Source: JAWLBW01 sp041687475
GTDB lineage: Bacteria > J088 > JAWLBW01
Reading direction: 5' to 3'
Length of the DNA stretch: 23,283 nt
NCBI GenBank assembly: GCA_041687475.1
Contig: JAWLBW010000030.1
Coordinates: 1 to 23,283, forward strand
The stretch's first letter is position 1. The number at the start of each line of letters is the position of its first letter. Below the pieces are notes generated by a model. The model saw nothing but the letters and a program-made list of their open reading frames with translations. It made no database searches and was not told where the DNA came from. A program made the position numbers and the translations under genes. Positions 17,133 to 23,283 of the stretch are shown piece after piece.

Positions 17133-18074
17133 TCATTGCACCCGTTGCGTGCAGAGGGTTACGAATTCCTGAAAGCGCGCCCCGAGCGAGTGATCGCTGG
17201 TGAGCACGGCCAGGGCGTCTGCGGCCTCGGAAAGCGCCCGTTGAATTTCGGACCGGCCGCAGGCGGCGGCGTCGCTTTCGGCCAGCAGGTCGTATGCCGC
17301 TTCGTAGTCCTGTTCGTCGCGTGTTTCAAAGGCCCGGTGAATGGCTGCGTCGACAGCGCCGTCGGCTGCGCGCACAAGCTGCATGGGCATGGTGACCTGG
17401 CCCTCGCGAAGGTCCTTCCGGCCGGGTTTGCCCGAAGCCGAGTCGGGCGCGAAGTCGAGCAGGTCGTCGGCTACCTGAAAGGCGTAGCCCACCAGTCTGC
17501 CCACCCGGTCGGCGGCCCGGCACACCTCGTCTGCGCTGCCGGCCGTGAGCGCAACCGCACGCGCGCACCACGAGAACAGCGCCCCGGTCTTGCCTTCGGC
17601 AATGCGACGGGTGTGCTCGATGGGAGTGGCGGCATCGAAGGCCTGCTGCAGCTGGAGAATTTCTGCCTCGGCAAGCTCGCGAACCGCCCGCGACATTTCG
17701 CGGGTGGCTGGGTACAGCTCGATTTCGGTAAGAATCATAAGCGCCTGCGCCAGCAGGAAATCGCCGGTGAGAATGGCGCTGCCGACGCCGTATTTGGCGT
17801 TGACGGTGGGCTTGCCGCGACGTGTGTCGGAGCGGTCGATGACGTCGTCGTGCAGCAGGGTGGCCGAATGCACGAGCTCGGCTGCGGCTCCGATGGCGCC
17901 GGCCTTTTCGTCGTCGAGACCTACCGCTTCTGCAACCAGAAGCGCGAGTCGGGGCCTGACGCGCTTTCCACCCGAAAGAATGAGATGCCGCGCCGCCTCG
18001 CGCGCCCGATCGACATCGCTGTGCGTCGAGTGCAGAAGCCGCTCTTCAAGAAGTGTGTCGTTGGTATGCAACAT
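17133..18074 (-). CDS. Long-chain polyprenyl diphosphate synthase
   Basis: The enzyme makes the isoprenoid tail by successive IPP additions. The 313-residue protein has GGKRVRP (35-41), the first Asp-rich motif LLHDDVIDRSDTRRGKP (Asp76, 77 and 80, Arg85-86), GKTGALF (161-167), the second Asp-rich motif QVADDLLDF (Asp203, 204 and 207) and KDLREGQVTMP (220-230). The residues just before the first motif are small (Ala71, Thr72), which leaves the product tunnel open and favours a long chain of the heptaprenyl or octaprenyl class; the exact length cannot be read. It is the first gene of the menaquinone operon. The ATG has no Shine-Dalgarno sequence and lies about 12 nt from a TATACA, so the transcript may be leaderless. 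Confidence 0.92.
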   Translation of the reverse strand: MLHTNDTLLEERLLHSTHSDVDRAREAARHLILSGGKRVRPRLALLVAEAVGLDDEKAGAIGAAAELVHSATLLHDDVIDRSDTRRGKPTVNAKYGVGSAILTGDFLLAQALMILTEIELYPATREMSRAVRELAEAEILQLQQAFDAATPIEHTRRIAEGKTGALFSWCARAVALTAGSADEVCRAADRVGRLVGYAFQVADDLLDFAPDSASGKPGRKDLREGQVTMPMQLVRAADGAVDAAIHRAFETRDEQDYEAAYDLLAESDAAACGRSEIQRALSEAADALAVLTSDHSLGARFQEFVTLCTQRVQ

Positions 18075-18103
18075 TTTCTGATCGTTGTATAATTTCAGAA
18101 AAT
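18073..18103 (-). promoter_or_regulatory. Candidate promoter/operator of the menaquinone operon
   Basis: ATTTTCTGA (18073-18081) and TCAGAAAAT (18095-18103) form a perfect 9-bp inverted repeat with a 13-nt spacer. The first two bases of the operon's start codon fall within one arm. The spacer region carries TATACA on the minus strand (18091 to 18086), a possible -10 element; no clear -35 is seen. A protein bound to the repeat would block this promoter. The regulator is unknown; the GbsR-like protein at the operon end is one candidate. Confidence 0.45.
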
Positions 18104-18132
18104 TTTGAAAGTTCGGAAAAGTAGATGGTAGC

Positions 18133-18157
18133 GCGATACGCGGCCCGCGTCAATCGC
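18133..18157 (-). terminator. Possible weak terminator after the prenyltransferase-cyclase fusion gene
   Basis: GCGAT (18133-18137) can pair with ATCGC (18153-18157), with an inner ACGC/GCGT stem and a two-base bulge. On the minus strand it is followed by a pyrimidine-rich but not T-run sequence. It lies between the fusion gene stop and the menaquinone promoter, where a terminator would make sense, but the structure is not convincing. Confidence 0.25.
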
Positions 18158-18211
18158 CTCGTCGCGACGATGTCTTCAAGGGCTGCAAGTCGGGTGGAAA
18201 CGGGGCTGAGC

Positions 18212-20119
18212 TCAGGCCTGGTTCGTCAGGGCGGTCAGGGCAAGCAGGGCCATGCTTGTCGAGATGACGGGGTGGCCCCAGGCTTTTCCCCTGTAGCCGA
18301 CACCGACGCTCATGAAGACCGGAGGGCAGGGCCAGCTTCCGTCGATTTCCTGCCGTTCGGCCAACCAGCTTGCAGTCAGCGGGGCCGAGGGAAAAGGAAC
18401 CTCCCACGCCGCGACAGCGAGTGCGGCAGCGGCGGTCTCGATGACGTCACCCGTGTTTCCGCCCAACTTCTGTTCGACGGCAACCTGGCTAAGGAGAGCA
18501 TTCCGCAATTCGGCGCCTTGTTCAGCTGTCACGAAGTGTCGTTTTGCCCCGGCTGCAAGTGCCCGGTGCACGAACCAACGGGTCATGGGGGCGCCGTAGA
18601 AGGGGGTGTTCTCGTTTCCCCGGAGGGCTGCGTTTTCGAGGCGACTCCAGACGGCGGCCGGTACAGAAGCGCCGTGGCCCGATTCGACGAGCCCCCAGAC
18701 CGCGTTGGCCAGGGTAGCCGTGCAGTCTTTGCCGAGCCATTCGACGGTTTCGCCGCCGCTTCCCATCCACGTTCGAATGCCTTCGTGGGTGAAGGCATTC
18801 ACCAGTTGACGCGCCGAGGCTTCGACGATGTCGGGGGCAAGCCGGTGCGCCAGAACGCCCAGCATGAGGCCGGTGTCGTCGGCGTCGGGGGGAATCTCGC
18901 GTTCGTGCGGGTAGTAACGCCAGCCGTCTTCGTCGCGATACGCGAGCAGCGCGCCGATCGCCGGTTCGTCGAGGCGGCCGCGTGCCGCCAGCGCCTCGGC
19001 GCGAAAGATGGCCGGGTAGAGGGGCGCCTTCACGTAGGGCTTGCCGAACAGCCCCCAGCGATGCTCTTCGGCAACCCCGGTCGTCGCACACAGATAATCG
19101 GTTGCTCTTGCCAGAATTTCGGGTTGTGAGGCTCGAGTAACTCGCGGCGGTTCCGTCAGCTCGGCAAGTACCTCGACAAGAGCGGCAACGGTGGCTTCTA
19201 TCCAGGCGATGACGGGGGCGAAAGCTTCGGGGTGGACGAGCCGTGAACGCACTTGCTCCCACGCCGTATGAACGGGGGGCATGACTTCCTGCAGAATTTG
19301 ACGCGAGGCGTCTGCGGCAAGAAAGCGAACTCTGATGAGTACGTCTTCACGGTCGCGTGCCATGGCTTCGAGTTCGCGAAGTTCACGCGCGCGGCTGTCG
19401 CCGGCGGTGCGAAGCCGGGCGAGGGGCAACGACCATTTCCCCCCCAGAAAGTCTTCGGAAACCGGATTTACGTAAATATCGATCACGTCGCTGACGGCCT
19501 GAAGCGCAACCCCGGTTGCCCTGCCGAGCCGGGTCGATTCGTCGACCGCCCTTTCGGCCAGCCGGGCGGCGCTCTGGAAGAATAGCTCGAACTCTGCGCC
19601 GGCTTTCTGTTCGGCGATGTGCCACGCATCGACGGGAACCCGCCGGTCGGTCGCATCGAGATCGAGCGCCTGTCCGGCGGCCATTCGCAGACCGGCACGT
19701 GCTGCGAAGGAGGCGATTTCCGGCGAAACGACCGTGAAGGCCTCTTGCGCCAGAAAGAGCAGGGTGCAGACGTCGTTTACCGTCACGTTCGATTTCAAAA
19801 GCGGCAGCGTACCGTCATCGAGATCGTCGGCCAGGTCGGCGGCCGACCAGAACAGGGTACAGGCGACGGAAAGGCGTGCGCAGGAAGATTCGTCGAGCCC
19901 GAGGGCTGCGGCGAAGCGCCAGGCATAGAGGGCCGGCGAGTCGGTGCGTCGGGCTTCTTCGCCCCGCAGGGCGTGGCCCTCGACGCGGGCAAGAAGGTGC
20001 GGCGGAAGCGATGCGTGCTGCAACCAGTCGCTGAGCACCGCGTGCAGGTTGCGGGCCAGCCGGGCCGTTTCCCGGCCCCAGGCCTCTTCGTCAAACGGCG
20101 AAAGGTTCGTCTCCATCAT
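18212..20119 (-). CDS. Polyprenyl-synthase-like / class II terpene-cyclase-like fusion protein
   Basis: The 635-residue protein appears to join two isoprenoid folds. Residues about 1-320 resemble an all-helical prenyl synthase: Asp-rich DDLDD (98-102), QKAGAEFELFF (171-181), a second motif SDVID (210-214) where the first Asp is Ser, and DFLGGKWSLPLA (223-234). The arginine pair after the first motif in chain-elongating synthases is missing. Residues about 330-635 resemble an alpha-toroid with QW-like DGWRYYP (398-404) and EIDGSWPCPP (591-600) and a DADDTG (412-417) like the DxDDTA acid of class II cyclases. It may make or cyclise a polyprenyl diphosphate, or only bind one. I do not know a named family with this order. 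It starts inside the kinase gene (29-nt overlap) without a good ribosome site, so it is probably translated by coupling. Confidence 0.7.
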   Translation of the reverse strand: MMETNLSPFDEEAWGRETARLARNLHAVLSDWLQHASLPPHLLARVEGHALRGEEARRTDSPALYAWRFAAALGLDESSCARLSVACTLFWSAADLADDLDDGTLPLLKSNVTVNDVCTLLFLAQEAFTVVSPEIASFAARAGLRMAAGQALDLDATDRRVPVDAWHIAEQKAGAEFELFFQSAARLAERAVDESTRLGRATGVALQAVSDVIDIYVNPVSEDFLGGKWSLPLARLRTAGDSRARELRELEAMARDREDVLIRVRFLAADASRQILQEVMPPVHTAWEQVRSRLVHPEAFAPVIAWIEATVAALVEVLAELTEPPRVTRASQPEILARATDYLCATTGVAEEHRWGLFGKPYVKAPLYPAIFRAEALAARGRLDEPAIGALLAYRDEDGWRYYPHEREIPPDADDTGLMLGVLAHRLAPDIVEASARQLVNAFTHEGIRTWMGSGGETVEWLGKDCTATLANAVWGLVESGHGASVPAAVWSRLENAALRGNENTPFYGAPMTRWFVHRALAAGAKRHFVTAEQGAELRNALLSQVAVEQKLGGNTGDVIETAAAALAVAAWEVPFPSAPLTASWLAERQEIDGSWPCPPVFMSVGVGYRGKAWGHPVISTSMALLALTALTNQA

Positions 20120-22145
20120 TCTGCGAGGTAATGGCGGTTAGGTAGCGGCGCAGCTCTTCGAGCGGAATCGGCTTGTGCAGGACCAGGGCGCCCGGGGGCA
20201 CGTAATTCATTTCGGGGGCCTGCTCGGGAAGCGCGGTCAGGAAGAGAAAGCGCGGGCGCAGGTGTTCGGGCGCACGATGGTAAAGGTTGAAGCCCAGGCC
20301 GTCGGGTAGGCGTACGTCGCACAGAATGGCCCGCAGCGGCTGCTCCATCAGGGGCAGGGCGTCTTCGAGGGTCGACGCGGTTGTGACGTCGAACTCCTGA
20401 AAGACGTTCTTCATGAGGGTAAGCGTTCTTTCCTCGTCGTCGACGATGAGAATCGGCGCACGTGAGTCGCTGCGGCGAATCGACAACGGAAGGGTAAGCA
20501 CGAAGGTAGAGCCTTCTCCCTCGGTCGACTGAACGAGAATCTGGCCGCCGTGTTCCAGGGCGATACGGTAGCTTACCGCCAGGCCGATGCCTGTGCCGGT
20601 GCCGGCGGGCTTGGTGGTGAAAAAGGGATCGAAAATGCGTCGCAGGTGCTCTTCAGGAATACCGCTGCCCGTGTCCTGGACATCGATGCGAGCCATATCG
20701 CCCGTCTGTTTGAGACTCAGACTGATAACATTGTCGGCTTGTTTAGCGGGATCAAGCGATTGCCGGGCGTTGATGAGCAGGTTGAGCAGTACCTGGTGAA
20801 TCTGGCCCGGGCGGCAGTTGACCATGACCGGACCCGGCGGCAGGTCAAGGTCCAGCGTACCGGCTGCCTTGAGCTCGGGCTGCACCATGCGGGTGACGCG
20901 TCGGCAGATGCTGCGCAGGTCGACGGTCTCGAACGATTCGCCTTCGCCCGGATGCGAGAAAGTCTTGAGATCGCGAACGATATCGCGAATCTGTCTGAAG
21001 CCCTTTTCGATGTCTTCGAGCGAGTCGGCTATCTGTTCCGATGATCGTGGGCCGGCCTGCAGGTACTCGAGATTACCGAGAATGTATGTCAACGGGTTGT
21101 TGATCTCATGGGCCACGCCCGCCGAGAGAACGCCGAGTGAAGCCATCTTGTCGGTCATGGCGAGGCTTTCCTGCAGCGAGCGTCGCTCGGCCTCGAGGTG
21201 CACCCGTTCGGTGGCGTCCTGCATGAGCACGGCAAGGCGCGGGGTCGCGCCCAGGGCCGGCAGTGCAACCACGTGAATGTCGAGCCAGACATTTTCCGTT
21301 TCGGGTACCCGCAGGCCGTAGCGCCGTAGTTGCGAGCGATGCTCGCTCGGTTGGTCCGACGTAGTCGAGGCCTGCAGCATGCTGTCGAGGGCGAGTCGTT
21401 CGAGGCCCAGCCCCGCCATGGCGGGAGAAACGCTCGAGGCCTGCAGCTCGCCGTCGCCGCTGAAGATGAAAATGGCCGTTGCCGTTTCGGTGAGCGTACT
21501 CAGCCAGTCTTCCTGCAGGGCGTCGATCTGCTGCTGCTGTTTCAGTTCGGCCTGCGCCAGCTCGAGTTCCTTTTCGGCGGTAAGCACCTTCCCGAGCATC
21601 TCGACCTGGGCCTCTCTCGCGCGGCCGAAGTACCAGTACAGCGTCGCCGCAATCAAGAGCCCCCCGGTAACCTCGGCGGAAGTGGGGGTGCTTACCACGC
21701 CCCAGTACGACAGGGCCAGAAGCACGAGCGGCGGAAGAACGACTTCGACGAAACCAGCCTTGCTGCCGCCCGTATCCTGGGCGAACAGAATCACCATGAA
21801 CAGGTAGAACGCCCAGAGAATGGGAGTGGCCACGCTGTCGAGGCCCATCTGAACGACGAGCCCGGTCAGCAGTACGCCGCTTTCGACGTAGTTGAGCACC
21901 CGGTAGCTTTTCGAATCGAACCCGAGGCGCACGTAAGCCAGCTGGCTGAGGCTTACCGCCAGGGCAAAGACTCCGAGGTTCACGATCGTCGGCCACTTAG
22001 GCAGCTGCAGCAGGTCGAACCAGACCAGCCCGGCGATGAAGGCGAGAAAGGCCAGGTTGCCGGCGAAAGCCGAGCCCTTTCGCTGCGAGCGGTGAAACGC
22101 CGGATCGATGACGGAGAAAATTTGGCGCATATCGAATGGCTTCAC
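20091..22145 (-). CDS. Membrane-bound hybrid sensor histidine kinase with C-terminal receiver
   Basis: Numbering is from GTG 22145. Residues about 25-175 hold about five or six membrane segments with short loops, so the signal is probably sensed in the membrane. A coiled coil (about 180-215) and a PAS-like domain (about 215-315) follow. The HisKA helix has phospho-acceptor His346 in GVAHEINNPL. The ATPase has N-box LLNLLINARQ, DTGSGIP (491-497) and GTGTGIGL (515-522). The receiver has DDEE (569-572), phospho-acceptor Asp610, Thr637 and Lys658. GTG is preferred because GGAG lies 5 nt upstream and a candidate promoter sits above it; ATG at 22130 or 22208 is possible. The gene diverges from an OmpR-type regulator, a likely partner, and overlaps the terpenoid-like fusion gene. 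The signal is unknown. Confidence 0.9.
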   Translation of the reverse strand: MKPFDMRQIFSVIDPAFHRSQRKGSAFAGNLAFLAFIAGLVWFDLLQLPKWPTIVNLGVFALAVSLSQLAYVRLGFDSKSYRVLNYVESGVLLTGLVVQMGLDSVATPILWAFYLFMVILFAQDTGGSKAGFVEVVLPPLVLLALSYWGVVSTPTSAEVTGGLLIAATLYWYFGRAREAQVEMLGKVLTAEKELELAQAELKQQQQIDALQEDWLSTLTETATAIFIFSGDGELQASSVSPAMAGLGLERLALDSMLQASTTSDQPSEHRSQLRRYGLRVPETENVWLDIHVVALPALGATPRLAVLMQDATERVHLEAERRSLQESLAMTDKMASLGVLSAGVAHEINNPLTYILGNLEYLQAGPRSSEQIADSLEDIEKGFRQIRDIVRDLKTFSHPGEGESFETVDLRSICRRVTRMVQPELKAAGTLDLDLPPGPVMVNCRPGQIHQVLLNLLINARQSLDPAKQADNVISLSLKQTGDMARIDVQDTGSGIPEEHLRRIFDPFFTTKPAGTGTGIGLAVSYRIALEHGGQILVQSTEGEGSTFVLTLPLSIRRSDSRAPILIVDDEERTLTLMKNVFQEFDVTTASTLEDALPLMEQPLRAILCDVRLPDGLGFNLYHRAPEHLRPRFLFLTALPEQAPEMNYVPPGALVLHKPIPLEELRRYLTAITSQNDGDEPFAV

Positions 22146-22187
22146 AATCTCTCCGATCTTCGATTTCGCGCAAGAATTGTTACGCAG

Positions 22188-22216
22188 ATTAACATTCGTT
22201 TGAAACATGGTAACAA
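22188..22216 (-). promoter_or_regulatory. Candidate promoter of the histidine kinase gene
   Basis: On the minus strand TTGTTA (22216 to 22211) and GTTAAT (22193 to 22188) are separated by 17 nt, each matching four of six consensus bases. Transcription would begin near 22181, about 36 nt above the GTG start. The -35 box lies inside one GTAACRNT box. The region is AT-rich compared with its surroundings. Confidence 0.4.
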
Positions 22217-22217
22217 T
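22189..22217 (+). promoter_or_regulatory. Candidate promoter of the 28-codon ORF
   Basis: TTAACA (22189-22194, five of six consensus bases) and AACAAT (22212-22217, four of six) are separated by 17 nt on the plus strand. It overlaps the opposing kinase promoter almost completely, so use of one should exclude the other. The start site would be near 22224, leaving a leader of about 74 nt that contains the last two GTAACRNT boxes. Confidence 0.4.
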
Positions 22218-22297
22218 CCGAGCCTTCAAGAGGTACTGCCGGTAACGTTAGGCATGGCTGGCATCTGCCTGCCGTAACGCTGTCCAACGGAGGCACC

Positions 22298-22384
22298 ATG
22301 AAACCGAGCGAACTCAAGAAAATCGTCAAGGTCTCGACAGTCCGTAAAACGATGGCCGGCACCAAGTTGTACTCTACTCCCTGA
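22298..22384 (+). CDS. Small basic 28-residue peptide ORF, function unknown
   Basis: A 28-codon ORF begins at ATG 22298 with an excellent GGAGG 4 nt upstream and ends TGA at 22384. The peptide begins MKPSELKKIVKV and ends AGTKLYSTP. It has six Lys and one Arg against one Glu, no Cys, no signal peptide and no membrane segment. Its codons are mostly G/C-ending like the neighbours. A strong intrinsic terminator follows within 30 nt and a candidate promoter lies upstream, so it looks like a complete small transcription unit between the two divergent signalling genes. It could be a signalling or modified peptide, a regulatory small protein, or a leader peptide for the terminator. I recognise no family. 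Confidence 0.6.
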   Translation: MKPSELKKIVKVSTVRKTMAGTKLYSTP

Positions 22385-22410
22385 TACTTTTTTTCTCCCC
22401 CCTGTCTGGT

Positions 22411-22443
22411 CGGCGGAAGTCTTCGGGCTTCCGCCGTTTTTTT
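22411..22443 (+). terminator. Intrinsic terminator with UUCG tetraloop
   Basis: CGGCGGAAG (22411-22419) pairs perfectly with CTTCCGCCG (22428-22436). The inner bases allow a U-G pair and a C-G pair closing a UUCG tetraloop. Seven T residues follow (22437-22443). This is a textbook rho-independent terminator for the plus strand, just after the 28-codon ORF and 91 nt before the response regulator. Confidence 0.9.
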
Positions 22444-22499
22444 GATGTTCTGTGGGTACCCCGAACCGATACTTTCGTCGGGTAAGTGTCGCTTCGGAC

Positions 22500-22526
22500 T
22501 TGCCAATGCCCGGCGAGCGGTATAGC
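22500..22526 (+). promoter_or_regulatory. Candidate promoter of the response regulator
   Basis: TTGCCA (22500-22505, five of six consensus bases) is followed after a short 15-nt spacer by TATAGC (22521-22526). Transcription would begin near 22533, practically at the GTG start codon at 22535, which has no separate Shine-Dalgarno sequence. The messenger may therefore be leaderless. Confidence 0.4.
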
Positions 22527-22534
22527 TTAATGGG

Positions 22535-23257
22535 GTGACAGCCACGAACGCAAAGCTGAACAATGCCCGCATTCTCGTCATTGAAGACGACGAGCGCATC
22601 GTGCGTATTCTCTCGCGTTTCCTGCGAGAGAAGGGCTATGAGGTCTTTCCCGAAGAAGACCCCGTGCTTATCAGACGGCGTATTCTCGAGATATCGCCCG
22701 ACCTTATTCTGCTCGATTGGATGCTTCCGTCGCGCTCGGGTATCGAGGTGCTGCGTGAACTCCGGCGCGATCGCGCGCTTTCGACCATACCCGTCATCAT
22801 GGTGACCGCCCGTGGCGACGAACTCGATCGGGTCGAGGGGTTGCTGACAGGCGCCGACGATTATGTGGTAAAGCCTTTCAGCATGGCAGAACTCGAAGCG
22901 CGCATCGTGACGGTGCTGCGTCGTAGCGAGTCGCGCCAGATTACCTTCTTCAGCGACGAACGACTTCAAATCTTTCCCGATGAAAAGCGATTGGTCGTCG
23001 AAGGCGAGATGCAGTCGCTGACGGTGCAGGAGTGGGCTTTACTGGGTAAGCTGTTGCAGAGTCGGGGGCCGGTCAGTCGGTCCGAACTCATCTGGGCCAT
23101 CTGGGGCAGAGGGCATGCGGTATCGGAGCGCGCCATCGACGTCATGATTCTCAAATTGCGACGCATTCTCGAGCGAGATCCGCAGGTACCCCGGTATATC
23201 GTTACCGAGCGTGGCGCAGGCTATCGCTTCGAACGTGAAGGCGAGCGGCGACGTTAG
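22535..23257 (+). CDS. OmpR/PhoB-family DNA-binding response regulator
   Basis: The 240-residue protein has an N-terminal receiver (about 12-130) with acidic pocket Asp18-Asp19, phospho-acceptor Asp61 in LLDWMLPSRSG, Thr91 and Lys113 in VVKPFSMAEL. A winged-helix effector domain follows (about 145-234), with LTVQEWALLGKLL, the recognition-helix region SERAIDVMILKLRRIL and the terminal hairpin YIVTERGAGYRF. GTG 22535 is the only reasonable start that keeps the whole first beta strand. It diverges from the hybrid kinase across a 389-bp control region, so it is a likely output partner. Targets are unknown; the GTAACRNT boxes in that region are a candidate. Confidence 0.95.
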   Translation: MTATNAKLNNARILVIEDDERIVRILSRFLREKGYEVFPEEDPVLIRRRILEISPDLILLDWMLPSRSGIEVLRELRRDRALSTIPVIMVTARGDELDRVEGLLTGADDYVVKPFSMAELEARIVTVLRRSESRQITFFSDERLQIFPDEKRLVVEGEMQSLTVQEWALLGKLLQSRGPVSRSELIWAIWGRGHAVSERAIDVMILKLRRILERDPQVPRYIVTERGAGYRFEREGERRR

Positions 23258-23283
23258 TGGCCCGTTTGATTAATTCGCATATA

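Larger units (their letters stand above)
22179..22278. promoter_or_regulatory. Four GTAACRNT boxes at 31-32 bp spacing
   Basis: GTAAC occurs on the plus strand at 22210-22214, 22242-22246 and 22274-22278 (exactly 32 bp apart), and on the minus strand at 22179-22183 (centre 31 bp from the next). All four continue as GTAAC[A/G]NT. The first two boxes form a perfect 8-bp inverted repeat ATTGTTAC/GTAACAAT, and the third lies in the palindrome TAACGTTA. Spacing of about three helical turns places the boxes on one DNA face, as expected for a cooperative activator or repressor. The neighbouring response regulator is a natural candidate, not shown. Confidence 0.55.

Noticed and set aside
18125..19129. 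334-codon plus-strand ORF antisense to the prenyltransferase-cyclase fusion
   Set aside because: Compositional antisense shadow; the minus frame has coherent motifs and operon context.
22388..22394. Seven-T run directly after the small ORF as a first terminator
   Set aside because: No stable hairpin precedes it; the terminator 20 nt further on has both stem and U-tract.
22226..22969. 247-codon minus-strand ORF covering the small ORF, terminator and start of the response regulator
   Set aside because: It has no known motif, crosses a strong plus-strand terminator and lies antisense to a clear receiver domain.

Overview
This is a GC-rich, gene-dense window with strongly G/C-biased third codon positions, which keeps many antisense frames open by chance. 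It looks like a chromosomal segment from a Gram-negative bacterium with type IV pili and a menaquinone-based respiratory chain. The PilY1 with RCC1 repeats and the GbsR-like regulator would fit a deltaproteobacterial-grade lineage such as Myxococcota or Bradymonadota, but that placement is a guess. No rRNA, tRNA, CRISPR array, insertion sequence or phage gene was seen.

Region 1 (1-7380, minus strand) is a minor-pilin operon read from right to left: a GspH/FimT-type pseudopilin, PilV, PilW, PilX and a very large PilY1-like adhesin that runs off the left edge. The genes overlap by one base or lie 10-16 bases apart. PilY1 carries a seven-repeat RCC1 propeller inserted inside its vWA domain. A 313-bp non-coding stretch with two inverted repeats (7381-7693) precedes the operon.

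Region 2 (7694-18074, minus strand) is a nearly complete menaquinone pathway in one tight operon: long-chain polyprenyl diphosphate synthase, UbiE/MenG, MenF, MenD, MenH, MenB, MenA, MenC, MenE, and then a GbsR/MarR-like regulator 68 bp downstream. The operon makes both the isoprenoid tail and the naphthoquinone head, joins them (MenA) and methylates the product (MenG). Only a dedicated DHNA-CoA thioesterase is absent. MenD is split by an apparent one-base frameshift near 14560-14590. The first gene has almost no room for a leader, and its start codon lies in a 9-bp inverted repeat.

Region 3 (18212-22145, minus strand) has a membrane-bound hybrid histidine kinase whose 3' end overlaps an unusual protein. 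That protein has a polyprenyl-synthase-like N-terminal half and an alpha-toroid, class II terpene-cyclase-like C-terminal half with a DADD motif.

Region 4 (22146-23257) diverges from the kinase. It holds an AT-rich control region with four GTAACRNT boxes spaced 31-32 bp apart, a 28-codon ORF with a good ribosome binding site, a strong UUCG-loop terminator, and an OmpR/PhoB-type response regulator on the plus strand. The kinase, the small ORF, the response regulator and the terpenoid-like fusion together form the most novel-looking unit. Its link to the neighbouring isoprenoid/quinone operon is inferred only from proximity.
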